Assembly: GCF_020740795.1 (NCBI RefSeq)
Contig: NC_067301.1
Span: 2,170,001 to 2,234,000, forward strand
Length of the DNA stretch: 64,000 bases
From: Apus apus
Taxonomy: Eukaryota > Chordata > Aves > Apodiformes > Apodidae
Direction: 5' to 3'
The notes under the pieces are model-generated. The model ran no database searches. It was not told the origin of the DNA and was given only the letters and a program-made list of their open reading frames with translations. The position numbers and the translations under genes were made by a program. Within the stretch, counting starts at the first letter, position 1. Every line of letters begins with the position of its first letter. Below are positions 1 to 12,700 of this stretch, piece by piece.

Positions 1-603
1 TTCCCTGACACAAACAAACCCTGGGACTACTCTAAGCAAACAGTCACGAACAAACTCCCCTAAAGCAACATTCACTCCTTGCTTGCCTTTGATTTCCTCT
101 TCAAAGCAAAGAGGAGAAAAACCTGTTCACACCTGAATCACTGCCCTGCTACCAGACCTGCAGGGGAGGCAGCAGCCTGGGTGAGGGCCTGGAGACCTGG
201 CTCTGCTAAGGCAGAACTTCTGCCAGAAATAAAGCACCCATAGTACTGAGGAGTGCTCACAGACCTCACTCCTCTACTGCACTCATTTGTAAATCCATTT
301 AATTCTTGTTGCAGTGTTTGGATCCACTTGTAAAGATGGAGAAACTCAGACAACAAACCACTGAGAAGAAGAAACAAAACCCACAAGTGCTGATACTTTT
401 CTCCTCTACTGCCAGTGGCAAGGGAAAGTACCCCCAGGAATGTCAAGCCCTGCTCTTCCAAGTCTCCAAACAATGCCAGCTCTCCAAAGAGACAGAGACA
501 TTCTGGTGAGTCCCAGCATTAACCCAATTGTGCTTAGGAAATATGGGGGGTTGGGAGTGAGACAGATGGGAGGTTTTGGTCGTGGTTTTGTTTTGTTTCT
601 TAC
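1..603 (-). other. MIB2: MIB2 intron, partial
   Basis: Intronic sequence between the ankyrin-repeat-6 exon and the next MIB2 exon, which lies off the left edge. No ankyrin or RING coding sequence could be read here on the minus strand, and the open frames present are not conserved in any way I recognise. Confidence 0.8.
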
Positions 604-730
604 CTCTTTGATGAGAATTTCTGCCACTTCTTTGTGATTATTGAGAGCAGCAAGGTGCAGGGCAGTGAAACCATCCTCCTTTTTGGAGTCAACCAGCTGC
701 CGAGCTCTTGCTAGAATCTTCTTTATGGCT
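604..730 (-). CDS. MIB2: MIB2 exon: ankyrin repeats 5-6 (last exon inside the window)
   Basis: This 127-nt exon encodes residues 613-654 and completes L612. It finishes repeat 5 ([12 protein letters not shown]) and carries repeat 6 ([20 protein letters not shown]). The acceptor is CACTCTAG and the donor GTAAGA. It ends in phase 0. No further MIB2 exon was found between 1 and 603, so the rest of the gene lies left of the window. Confidence 0.94.
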
Positions 731-3700
731 CTAGAGTGTTGGGAGGTAACAGAGGTGGAAGAGTTACTTCTCAGGAAGGAAGAGACAGGCCTGTTTCTTC
801 TGCTCAGTAGTCATGAATAGTTTTAATAGGCAGCACCATGAACTGGCACTTGTGATGCAGAGCACTCTTTCTATCTCACAGACCAAATTACAAGACTAAA
901 ACAAAAGCCTTCAGTTATCACTTAATAAAGTAGGGTAAACTCACACTGCTATGAAAATAATGAGCAGATTTATCCTTGGAAGAATTCCAGAGGCTCTCAG
1001 TTAGACACAGTCTTTTCAAGTACTGTTTACTACAGACCTTCTCCTGTCCTTTCGTGTGAGAACCCAAATATCTAAGGAGACTATCCAGAAGCAGACAGAT
1101 TTCCTAGGCAAGCTAGATGGGATGAGGAAAGCAGGCAGCAGTTTCCTGTGAATGCATGAAGGAGGGAAGAATGGCAACAGCTATACATCCAGCCATATCT
1201 AAATCAAATGGTTGGTATAACCAACCAAATGGTTGGTATAACCATATACCAAATGGTTGGTATAACCAACCATTTCCTTCCTAGTTAACTAGAATTAGAT
1301 CTGCTCCCATCTTACTGTTAGGAGAGCAAGCACAGGTTAACATCTGTAAAAGCAGTAAAAATGAAAAAAGGGCACTTACAGCTTGTTGCCTTTTAGAGCA
1401 GAAAAGTGGAGCAGGTTGAAACCTTGACAATTCTGGACAGTGAAGTCTATGTTAGGTACTTCAGTGAGAATCTCAATAAGGACTTTGTAATCTGCAGTGA
1501 TAGCATAATGCAGAGGGGTGTCTCCCTGGGAATCCTACACAAGGAGAATACAGGTTACCTACCTCAGAGCATCACATTAAACAGTTCACCCAGTAGTGCA
1601 TTTTAAGAGAATGATCTTCAAATTCTACAAAGTAACAAATTATGTAAGACATATAAAAGGACCTACTCATCTTTAAAAAACCCACAAAAACAAAGAAATA
1701 AAAAAAATCCCTAACACACACCTCCCCAAATCCCACAAACCCCAGAACTTACTGGGAGGTTGACATCGCAGTTGAGCTCACAGAGGGTCCGCACCACCTC
1801 GGTGAATCCCTGACTGACAGCAACAAACAAGGCTGTGCACTTTGCATTGTTTAACAGGTCTGCACTGGCTCCTTTACTAAGCAGCACACGGGCAACCTCA
1901 GCTTGGTTTCTGGTTTAAAAGGAAGGAGTAAGACAGATTAGATTCAGTTCTGGGCAGATGGTGAATTCCTCCTCCTTGCAAAGCAACAGAACTTCTCGGG
2001 TTTTGTATCCTCTTGACCTCATCCCACATCCTCTTAGTATTGAAAAAAAGACCCCACAAACACAACTACATTCCTAATTTGTACTCTAGCATCTCCGCTC
2101 TCTTTGCTCTCAATCAACAGGAATCTCCTGCCCTTAATGATTAATTCTTCCCTGGTAACTAACAATGCAACTCAACCTTTCATCTTACTCTGGAAAACAC
2201 ATGCACTTACAGAAACCAAACAAACTATTCCCAACCAGCCAAAACGCCCCTGTTTCCCCCCCCCAAAGAAAAACTAATCACCAAAACCTCCTTATCACTT
2301 GTTCCAATTCCCCCAAAATGTCTAGCATGGAAACTGATCTAGCTCAGTGCACTAAGAGATGCACCTGTGGCCCTAAAGCTCACAGGAGAATTTCTAACAC
2401 AAGGCAAAAATCAGAGAAGAGCCTGCACCAGCCCCACACCCTTCACAGCCTTCCCATTTCCATCTAGAAAAGCCCTTTTGCAGCCCTTTAGGTCTTGTCT
2501 CAGAGACAGCAAGCAGCAAGACATCCTACCCAAAGGCTGCATAGTGCAGTGCTGTATCCCCCTCTTCATCCCTCAGGTTGACAGAGGCATGGGCCTGCAG
2601 CAGAATCTTCACCACATCCAGATGCCCCTGGTAGGAGGCAATCTGCAGAGCAGTTCTGCCCTGGTTCTTGGCATCGACCTGTGGGAAAGGCAGAGGTGCA
2701 GCTTGATTAGCAAAGACCTTGCCTGGAGTCCAGGCCTTGGCTCTGCTGGAGCAGGCCAAGCAGGATGTAAGTCACAAGCTGCAGAAGAGTTGCAGGCTCA
2801 GAAGTGCTCATCAGGATCTGTGCCCTGTTGGCTTCACTTTATGTACATCAACTACCAGGCTGACCTTGTCCCAGGGTATTTCTGAAGGGGACAGCACATT
2901 TAGTCAAGAAGGGGGAAGTGAGTGAACAGAGTTGGAAGCCAGGGCTCTAATTGCAGCTCTGATGCCAGATTCCTCTATGCCTGCAAGCAAAATACTTCTT
3001 GACATCTCTGCCAACAATTGCCTTCCCAACAGGAAAATGTGTGAGGACATCAAATTAACTTTGCACAAGGCTTTAAAGATGCCAAGTTCCCATTGTTCTG
3101 TGTTGCCCCAGGTACTTTACTGGGCACAGTGGCTGGAGGGCATATCACAGTGCTGAAGTGCTGCAGTGAGAATTTTTGAGAATTAAAGGGACTGAAGAAC
3201 AAAGAGAGGCTGTATGAAAGGCAAGGGGGAAAAAAAATAAAAAGAAGCTTCTGAAATCAGTGGGGGGCTAAGGAGAAGAGATGAAGGAGTTAGCAAAACC
3301 TCAGCAGACTGGCAAGAACAACAGATTTTTTTTCCTTGCAGCTGGTTCTGTGCAGTGGTCAGAAGAGCAGGACAGGCAAGACACTCCTTAGTTCACTCAA
3401 AAAATGGGGTGAATCACTGAGGAAAGGAGGCATTAGAGGCCACTGTGTTATTCTTTCATTTACATGAGACAGACAATGATGATAAGCTGAAAAGGCCTTG
3501 GCAAGCAATTCCAACTTGCACTACTTATATGAGCCTCAAATCCAGCCTCCTCTTGCTGCATACAACACTCTAATAGAAATACTCATTTAGTAATATAACT
3601 ATTAGAAAACAAATATAATTTAGAATAGAAATAGAAATCTAATATAAATAGCTCATAACAAAATGGATTCCTGACTCTTGGCCCTGACAATGTGACAATT

Positions 3701-6700
3701 GCAGGTATTAGTCCATTCCTCCCATCTCCAGAGGCCCCCTTAAACAAAACTTATGTTTTGTTACCAGTGGTTTCCAAGGACACTGCTCAATACTTTGTTT
3801 TCTTGTTCTTCTTTGATAACCTGTCTATAAACCCTGTACCCCTCACTGAAAGAGCTTGAACCTTCAGACAGGCAGCCTGAAAGAGCAGTGAGCTGAGTAG
3901 ATGTGATCTTAATAGTTTGGCAAGCACAGAAATTGTTCAGCAACAAGTCGAGCCCAGTTCCCTGCTCCAGTCAGACATGAGATAAGACACTGCACAGACA
4001 TGGACAGCATCAGGATCTGGGCAGCTTTTCTCCTTCCTGATTCCAACAAAACCATTTGCGAGGTCATCTAAGGACAGACACATTTAGCCAGACACAACCC
4101 ATGGCTTTCTTTTCAAAGAGAGGTTAGATACTCAGCCATCTTGCTACAGTTTTCATATAGAGAAACACCTCTCCCCCTAATTCTACAGGTGCCAGTGTCC
4201 ATAAAGGCAGTCTGGGAAAAGCCAGCTTTGGAAATGTGCTGTAAGGACTTAGCCCTGGTTCAGATTTAATGCCACAAACAGGAGCCATAAAATACACGTT
4301 TAACATACATATTTAATCCTAAATTGCAGCAAAACAATTTTACAGCTGTTAGGAGCTAATACTAGGTCTGAAAAACCTTCTTTTTCTCCCATCCTTCTCC
4401 CCGCTTGACTACAAAATTTTATGAGAGTATTTTAAAGAAGAGCAACAAAAAGTAACCTATCAAGTTGTCTTCCAAACTTGCCTTGTCTGGGTACTTCTGC
4501 AGGATCTCCCGAACTTTAGCTGCATTGTTGAGTGCTGCACAAATGACCAGGCAGCCTGCATGCTCTGACTCTGTCTTCTGGGACAGCAGCTTCTCCAAGA
4601 CAGTAATCAAAGTACCTGGTAGGAATAAAAAACAGCCAGAGGTGAAAAAGGCCAAAGAGCACGTGTATATATATGGATAAGCACAGTGTGGGCCTGCTGT
4701 GCCTCTGATCCTTAGCTCACACACAGAGCTTCACACATCTGGGGCTGACACAGAACTTCTGCATCACAAGTCTGATGTTTTGAGAACCCAAAAGACCTAA
4801 AACCAAGCTACAAAAGACCAACACAGAAAAATAACTACTAAAAGGCAAATAATCTGAAGAGGGATGCATGGGTTTGGAATGGATGCTGTAGGGAAAAAAC
4901 ACAGGTCCTTTCAGATAGGCCCTCTAATTGCACAGACTTTTGAGTGCTTGAGAGTACAGAGGTGTTACAGCTTTCCAGACAAAGTTAAAAAGCTTGGGTT
5001 CATATGCAAGTTCTCCCTGCAGTCTAACTTGAGCATACAGTTTAAGACCCATCTACACAGCCAAACAAAAAAAACAGGAGGTCTGTGCTCTCTCCACATG
5101 ATCCTGACATCTGAAGGAAATACATGTGGTGAGGCTACAAAAAAACGTTATGAGTGGATGTGCAAACCAGACAAAATCCCCTCTACACATCATGTGATCC
5201 CAAATTAAATTTTGGGGTGGACTAGAGAAATTAACTGTTGATTTGACAGCTCTTCCACAGACGGGCCTGGGAATGTTTCACAAGCATTCAAGAATTACTA
5301 TCCTCTACAGGAAATGCAGCAGAACAGAACAGGAGACAGATGAAGACAGAAGTGATTACTGAAGCTAGGGCAGAGCTACAGTTGCCATTCCTCAGTCCTA
5401 AATTTTGTGTTTTCCTGTTAAGGCCAGCATTGCTTCCCCAGTAAGGCACAGCTTGGTTATGGAGCTTTCTCTGGGGAAGAACAGGCAGCCGGAGTTTAAC
5501 AATGTCCAAAATGTTGCTGTTGCTCCACCAGAGCAACCATTTCAGAGTCCCTGACAGATCAGACATCTCTGATTTCACTGTCTCACTTTTTGATTCCTTT
5601 GCATTCTCCGTTGTCATGAGGTTTGCTTCCTCATCTCTCTGATAGGCTGTCAGGCAAGCTGGGTTGAAGGTCCAGGACTGCCCTCCAACTGAGACTCGCA
5701 GATCTCCATCCCCGTAGACCTTGATCACTTTCCCAATGTGCCCCAGGGTCTGCAAGGGAAAGAGAAATTCTTTTTTAAAGGGAAGATGTAGAATGTTTGC
5801 ATCTCAGACCCAGTGCAGTGCTTCTAAAGAGTGGCTTCACAGGCAGCACTCCTGCTGTGTGAAAAGAAGCACTGAACAGTGACACACGCTGACAGCTCCC
5901 ACTCCAAGGACACCCCCAGAGGGTTCTCCCACTCCAAGGAGACCACCAGAGGGTTCTCAGCCATTCCTCTGGCTGGAGAATCCATTACTGGATTTACATC
6001 AGGAGGGTTTCCCAGACATAGTTCAGATGTCTGGAGAGGAAGGTGATAAAACAACAAAATAATGGTCTGAAGAACCCTGAGAGAACTGATAAAATTGGGA
6101 CTAGGAGAGGTTTCCTCTGTACACTTAATTGTTGCTGGAGGACACCCGTGTTCTGCTTCTTAGCCATACTGGTCTCATCAGACCATTTTTCCACTTGGAC
6201 ACTTCCCTGCCTTGTTCCAGACAATTAGAGAGAGCATAAGAGGACTTGTTTACTTTGGCTAGTGAAACCTCTTTACTGGTAGCCAAATCCTTTGTCAGAT
6301 TCCCCACCTGCCCGCTTTGCTTTGGGTTCTGCAGCAGGATTGCAGGACCAACAGCACTGGGCAACGTTCATTTTGCAAGGCCTCAGCAGTCTTTGTGCAC
6401 CCACTGACCAGCAGAACACTGGAGGGCAATGCAAGCCCAGTCACTATTGCTTGGGAAAACTCAGGAAGTTACTGGACTGTCCTGGAACTGGTTCACACTC
6501 ACAGGTGCCATTTCATCTGTCCACTCCCCATGACCAGGTTGGAACCGCTTCACTGTTTCCATATCATCTATCACCCGGACAACATCACCAACCCAAAAGG
6601 TGTTGAGCTACAAGAAAAAGAAAGTCATAAGCTTTTGGGGGACGGAGCCAGGAGAAAAAAAAATAGCCATCCATCATCCCCTCCACCCCACTCCCAGCCT

Positions 6701-9700
6701 CAGAAAACCCAACCAAACAAGAACTCAAAAACCAAGGCTTTCCAAAACCCAAGGAGGACTACCAAGAAACCTGTAATCACTGCACTGCAAAATAAACACA
6801 GCCCAAGGGCTGGAGTATTTCTGTTTTAAACCAAGTGCACATTTAAGAAGGGAAATAATTTGGGACAGAGCATTTTTCTTCTTTCCTCTTCAAATCATTT
6901 ATAATTAATATCAGAATAAAGCCCAAGTGAAACTTTCCTTGGTCCACCTCCTCATCCTACCTGACTTGGCATTGGAGATTTTAATTCACTTTAATAAGGA
7001 AGTTAATTCTGTTTGTTATTAAAAACAGAAAAGGGAAACCAGTTTATCTGGACTGGTAATTTGCCAGATGCTCCCTCTGCTTACTGAGCTAAGAAGGGAG
7101 CACTGTCAAAACACACATTTCAAAGCAGACTAATTCTGCACCAAACAGTCTGACACTGCGTTTTCCATTGGTGTTGGAGTTTTTACTGCTGTGACCTTGT
7201 TCAGCTCTTTCAGAATTCTGTAGTCTTCCAGCAGCTCCTTCTATATTTACTACCCCTGTTTCTCATCATCCCCATTTCAAGTCCTCAAGCCTCTAGGGAG
7301 GGGTCAGAGCTATGAGCTTTGGAAATGTAGACACAAAATTAGAAGAGCTGGAGTAAAGACTCAGGTCATCCAGAAGAATCAGAGAGAAGTGAGACAAAGA
7401 AGGATGCAAAAAGGACAATAACATGAAGACCCAAAACCAAGGAAGAAAACCAGACAGAAATGATGCAGAAGAAGGGTCATCACAGATGAAAGGCAGCTGC
7501 AGAAGGATCAGCTACTGTAGGTCTACTGTTACCACTCTTATCAAAGAAGCTGAAAATTAAGAAATGGAATTTACCTTCAGAACTTACAACATTTTAAATG
7601 AAAAGTTTCCTAAAACTCAACAGCCTAGGAGCCTAACTCCTACTGTCTCTGCAGCCACCTGCCCTAGCTCTGATGGCTTGCAGGAAATTCTGCCTAGAAG
7701 TCCTGCTTTTAGAACAGCAGTATATTTCTTCTGTGTCCTAACACAGCAGGCTAAATCCGCAGCTTTTCCTTGCAGCACTTCCAGTTCTGGCCAATCTCAC
7801 CTACCTTAGTCAGAGCTCCAGGATGGAAAGTCCAGCGGGTTTCACTGTTGAACTGGACCCTCACGTCCCCTCTGTCCGTGATTCTGTGCACGGTCCCTGT
7901 CTGGCCAATGAACTTTTGATAGGGGGGGAAAAAATAAAATAGGGGAAACCCCCTAAATAAATCACATTGCTTAAAAATTTTGGAAACCAGTCATCTAAGG
8001 CATAGATGGCCAAATTACCCACCATTTCCCATTCACAGACTAACAGTGCTCCCAAACCTGCTCTAAATGAGGTGCATTGTTTTTCTGCAAAAGGAGGGAA
8101 ATGCTGCTCAAGAAGCTCCTTTAAGTAGCAGCATATTGGGGGAGGAGGGTAACAGGAACAGAAAGTGAGACAATCCTTGAAAATGTAGCACAAATTAACA
8201 TCCTCTTCCCAAATGCCAAAGGGAGGAAGAGGTTACAACCTATCTCTGCAGTGTAACACCAGCCAGGCCTGCCAGGAGAGGAGCAGGCTGCAGACAGCAC
8301 AGTACAGCTGTGCAGTGCAGGGTGCCACAGCTCTTGCCTCTGGCAGGTCCTGAGCAGCTGACAGTTTTGAAGGAGACAAAGTGCACTGATTTCTGAGATG
8401 ATGGGAAGTTACTCTTTCCCTCTACACTATTCCTCTCAACACCTGCATTCACCTACATCAGGCATTCAGAATTGCAGAGGAGGTTTAACAACCTAGCACA
8501 CTATGCAAGCTACACAGCAGCATTTAAAACCTACAGCTTTGGGGATACACAGTTTGTCTTGATATTTTAAAGTCTGATTTCAAAAAGGCCACTCACCTAC
8601 AGGGCAGGCTGGGCCAGGATACATCTAGAACCTATCTTTATGATTTTGTAGCACTGCTTCCTATAGCAAGGCTTCAGACCTGCAGGTTACTCAGTTTGCT
8701 GACTTGGTGTAGATGGCATTTAGGCCACTGGTGGCTACACACTCCCCTCCCTCTCCAAAAAGTTACTTTTCTACAAGTTACTAATGCAGGCTCAGAGACA
8801 TGTTTTATTACTGTAATGGTGAGTATCAAGATGTGATTTTTGTCTTGCAGTCCATCTACTGCACAACTACACTATTTCCTTCTTCAATATGTGAAGGCAG
8901 TTTAATCTATTTTGGGCAGTATCTGCAGACCAGTAAAGGCCAAGATCACTTAAGGAGAAACAAAAAGCACAGACCTTTTAATTTCAATGGCAGCTTTATT
9001 AATTTAGCTGTTGTCATGTCACCTGAACGTAAGCCCACACTGAATGTTCACAACCCCTTGGAGATTTACTTCTGAGATACTATCCTACAGTAATAGGTGT
9101 CATTTCTATCTTTCCTTCTTCCTCTGTCTGAAGTTTTTTAGACAACAGACTGATAGCTCTTCAAACTAAAGACAAGACAACAGGCTAAGCTCCAAGAACA
9201 TCATATGGGCTGAGAAATTTGAGCCCTGGTCAGGGATAGAGTCCACTGTTGACAAAACACATAACTTTCATTAGTAGTAATGCACAGCACAAAAGAAGCC
9301 AAACAGGGATTGGATCCAGAGCTCCAAGGAAAAGATCCATGGCCCACATAAAAACAAACAAACCAGCCATTAGCTTTCTGCACTGGCTCCCAAGGCTTTT
9401 TATCAATGCTTTTGACCCATTTGTAGACTCTAAGAAATTATGCAGGGTTCCACAAGGCAATTCTCATACAACACATTTATCTGAGCCTAAAAATAATCTG
9501 ACTCCAGTGTCCTATCCATAAAGAATTTGTGATTCAGTAAACACAATATAAATATAGAAGGTAACATGTTACACAGAGATGTTCTGCTAACTTCCTAGCC
9601 AGTGCCTACTTAGGAAATCTGAGCTAGTGACTGACACATTACTGAGGGAAGAGGAGCAAGCAGAAGCATACCTCAGCCATTTTAGGATTCCAGCCACCAT

Positions 9701-12700
9701 GGCCCTCCTGCATCTCCCGCAAGATGTCAATGTCCAGCAGGCACTTCACCTTGTCCCCATGCTGGAATGGATGCCTGTCTGTGCTTTCCTTCCTCTGCAG
9801 TTCCGCTGGTTTTCCTGAAGGGAAGAATGACACCCCCCACATACATAAATACTGGATGCAAAACCAAGTTTTATGTCTTGTTTGGCTTTACTGGGGCAGA
9901 ATGGTGTAAAACTCTTGTTCTGTTGTGGAGTGCAAGAGGATTTAGCTCTAACTGGATATTGATACAGGTTAAGCATCAGATAGTTCTAACAAGACATAAT
10001 TTTGTCCCTTCTCAGAGAGGGAAATGCCTTTGAATGATGTCTCTCATGTCATGCCAGGCACCAGGAGCTGTTCTTAGCAGCTCAGTCACCCACAACTGCT
10101 GTTCAGCAGACACACCCACATGATACCTAAAATAAGTGCCCTCCTACAGGCAGCCACATAACTTGCTTGGTGGAGTGCTTCACCCTCCTGGCCTTCCTGG
10201 GTAGCCAGAGGCCATGCCCTTGGAAATAAGCTCCTCATCCAACCGTTCCCTTCCCTCATGCTCTTGCCAAGCTGCTCAGGGAGAGGAATGAATGAGAAAG
10301 ACCTGATTCTGCTGCTGCAAACTCAAGAACAGACGTGTTTTCCTTCAGGAGAGCAAAAGCTGGCCCCTGAACCTCATTTAAAAGACTACAACTAAAGAGT
10401 AACTAAGAGTTAAGAGGAAAGGTGGATTGCAGCAAGTTGCCAATATAGGCATCACCTTTTTCCACGACTTTCTAATCTCCCTGCTGGGCAAGTATGTGGC
10501 AGCTCCATTCTCTGAAATGTCCCTTTGTTACATTCCCCTTCGAGACACTTTTTTGTCCACCACAATAATGACATTTCTTCTCTAAAAGCACAGTGAACAC
10601 CAGCTAGACCACTACTGGTCAGAAGAATGAAAGCCTTTGGATTAAGAACACTGACACTGGGTTGAATCCTCTGCTGACAGACAGGCACTGGCAGGGGAGC
10701 TTCATGCACCTGCAGCAGCAAGAAGTTGCCTTGGCAGAAGATCCCTCCTTGGGATACAGCTTCTGATGGTCTTAGACTCTTACCACTGAAAGGCCAAACT
10801 ACTTTAACTAACCAGTCTGAAGTGAAGTCAGATGTTCACACAGAGACCACTGTTTCAGATGGTCACACATCATGCGGGGCCTTTATAAAACCACCTGCTG
10901 GTTTGTCTTGTCTTCCAGGATAAAGTGGCTTTAGTGTCAGGAAAGGGCAGTGTGAATCAGAATTTCTCAACAGACCCCTTGGCTCTACGCACCCAATTTT
11001 GGGAGATGCTCTTTGTAGTAAAAGCCACCAGATGCCTCCACAGTACATTTCAGATCCACCTTTCCCTTGTGCCCAACTCTGTAGACATTTGTGGTTCCAT
11101 CAGACCACGTGACACTGGCCACGCTGCGCCCAGTCTCCACATCCCAGCCACGAATATCAACCACACGTCCAGTTTTACCTTCACCACCTGAGGAAAAAGG
11201 AGGGGAAAGAACACCATCCAAATTGCATTTTCATTGAAAAGAATATACAGAAACTCACCTGACACTGGGATGTTTACTAAGCTATAATTTAATGACATTT
11301 TAATCTTAACTAAGTAAAACACAGGGAAAAACCTTTCCATTGCTCCAGCTGTTCACAACAGAGGAGTAGGGACAGAGCCAAAAGTCAGTGGCTTGGGCAG
11401 ATGAAATTAAACCATGAGACAACTCAGTTTGACCAGCTAGGAGAGAATCTCTAGACTAAACCTCACTGAAAGCCAGCCAGCCAGTTATTTTGGAATACAC
11501 AGAGGGAAAAGCTGATTTCTGTGGAGAAGCAGCCATTTCTCCTGGTGCACAGGAACACAGTGTCACGGCACCACACTGTGGCAAGACAAAAACACAGCAG
11601 CGTTGCAAAATTCACCCCAAGATCTTTAATCTCTCCCCAGCACTGGTGAGGTGGAAGAACATCAATTACAGTTTGTTCTGGTACTTCTCTTCACCTGCCA
11701 GGGCCCACCCTGACCACTGCTGAGAAAAAAACCTTGGTCAAATGGCAAATTTTGCAGTCAATGCTAATTTTTCCAAAGGGCTCCAAGCAGCAGGAATACT
11801 AAAAAGACACAGGCCCTTCATTTAGATTCCTCAACCAGCTGCTATTGCCCTTTCCAGACACACAGGACCACATGATCAATAGAGAAACTTACCATGACCC
11901 TACTAGAGAGTTTGCAAGGTTATTTATTACCACTATTTACATGTTACTTCCTTAAATGGAAATAGAGTTGATGTGTTAGCACTATGAGGAAGCTAAATTC
12001 AGAAGAGCAAATGGCTGTGGATGGGGGCAGCTCCATGATGGACAATCAGTCCTCACTACAGACCAGAGGAGCTGGCCTTATGTTCCTCCTCACTTGTCTC
12101 ACACATAAAACTGCTTTCAGGTCACAACCACTGTAAGCAACGCAAGTCTCAGACATGTAAATGTTGACCTGATCTCAAAAGGATGGATAAGCTGTACTGA
12201 GCATAAGCTTCTTTTGCTCTCAGACTCTGCAAGTATCAATGTCCTCCACTGAACCCAGAGCTGCAATAAATGGTGGAGACCACAAGGGAAACCTTTGGAC
12301 TTTAAACTTAATTTTTAAGGGAAAAAAGAAGCTACAAACAGTACAGTGTGTACAAGGCTCTGGATTAGAAGCAGACAGTGAAGTTTCCTTAAGCCTGTAG
12401 CACCACACAGAAACTGGTATCAGTGAATTAGACACGGTCATTATACCCCAAGAGCAGCTCTAGAAAAGGCATTTTTGTCCCTTTCTATTTTCAGCCTGAA
12501 GTCACAATTCCTACAGAAAGCAGAAACCATTCTCCAGCAACCACAGCAAACAGGTCTTCATTAATGCTCCATGTGAAACACTCCCTACAGATTATTTCTC
12601 TTAAAATTGTTCAAATATGGATATTCCAAAGAACTCCAAAGGAAAAAGGAGTACTGTACACAATGTCAGATAAACCTTATTCCCACTGTGAATGGAAGGT

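Noticed and set aside
5288..5586. Coding extension of the MIB2 exon at 5,587-5,749
   Set aside because: The frame stays open by chance, but a GTGAGA donor at the edge and the required serine join to the next exon show it is intron.
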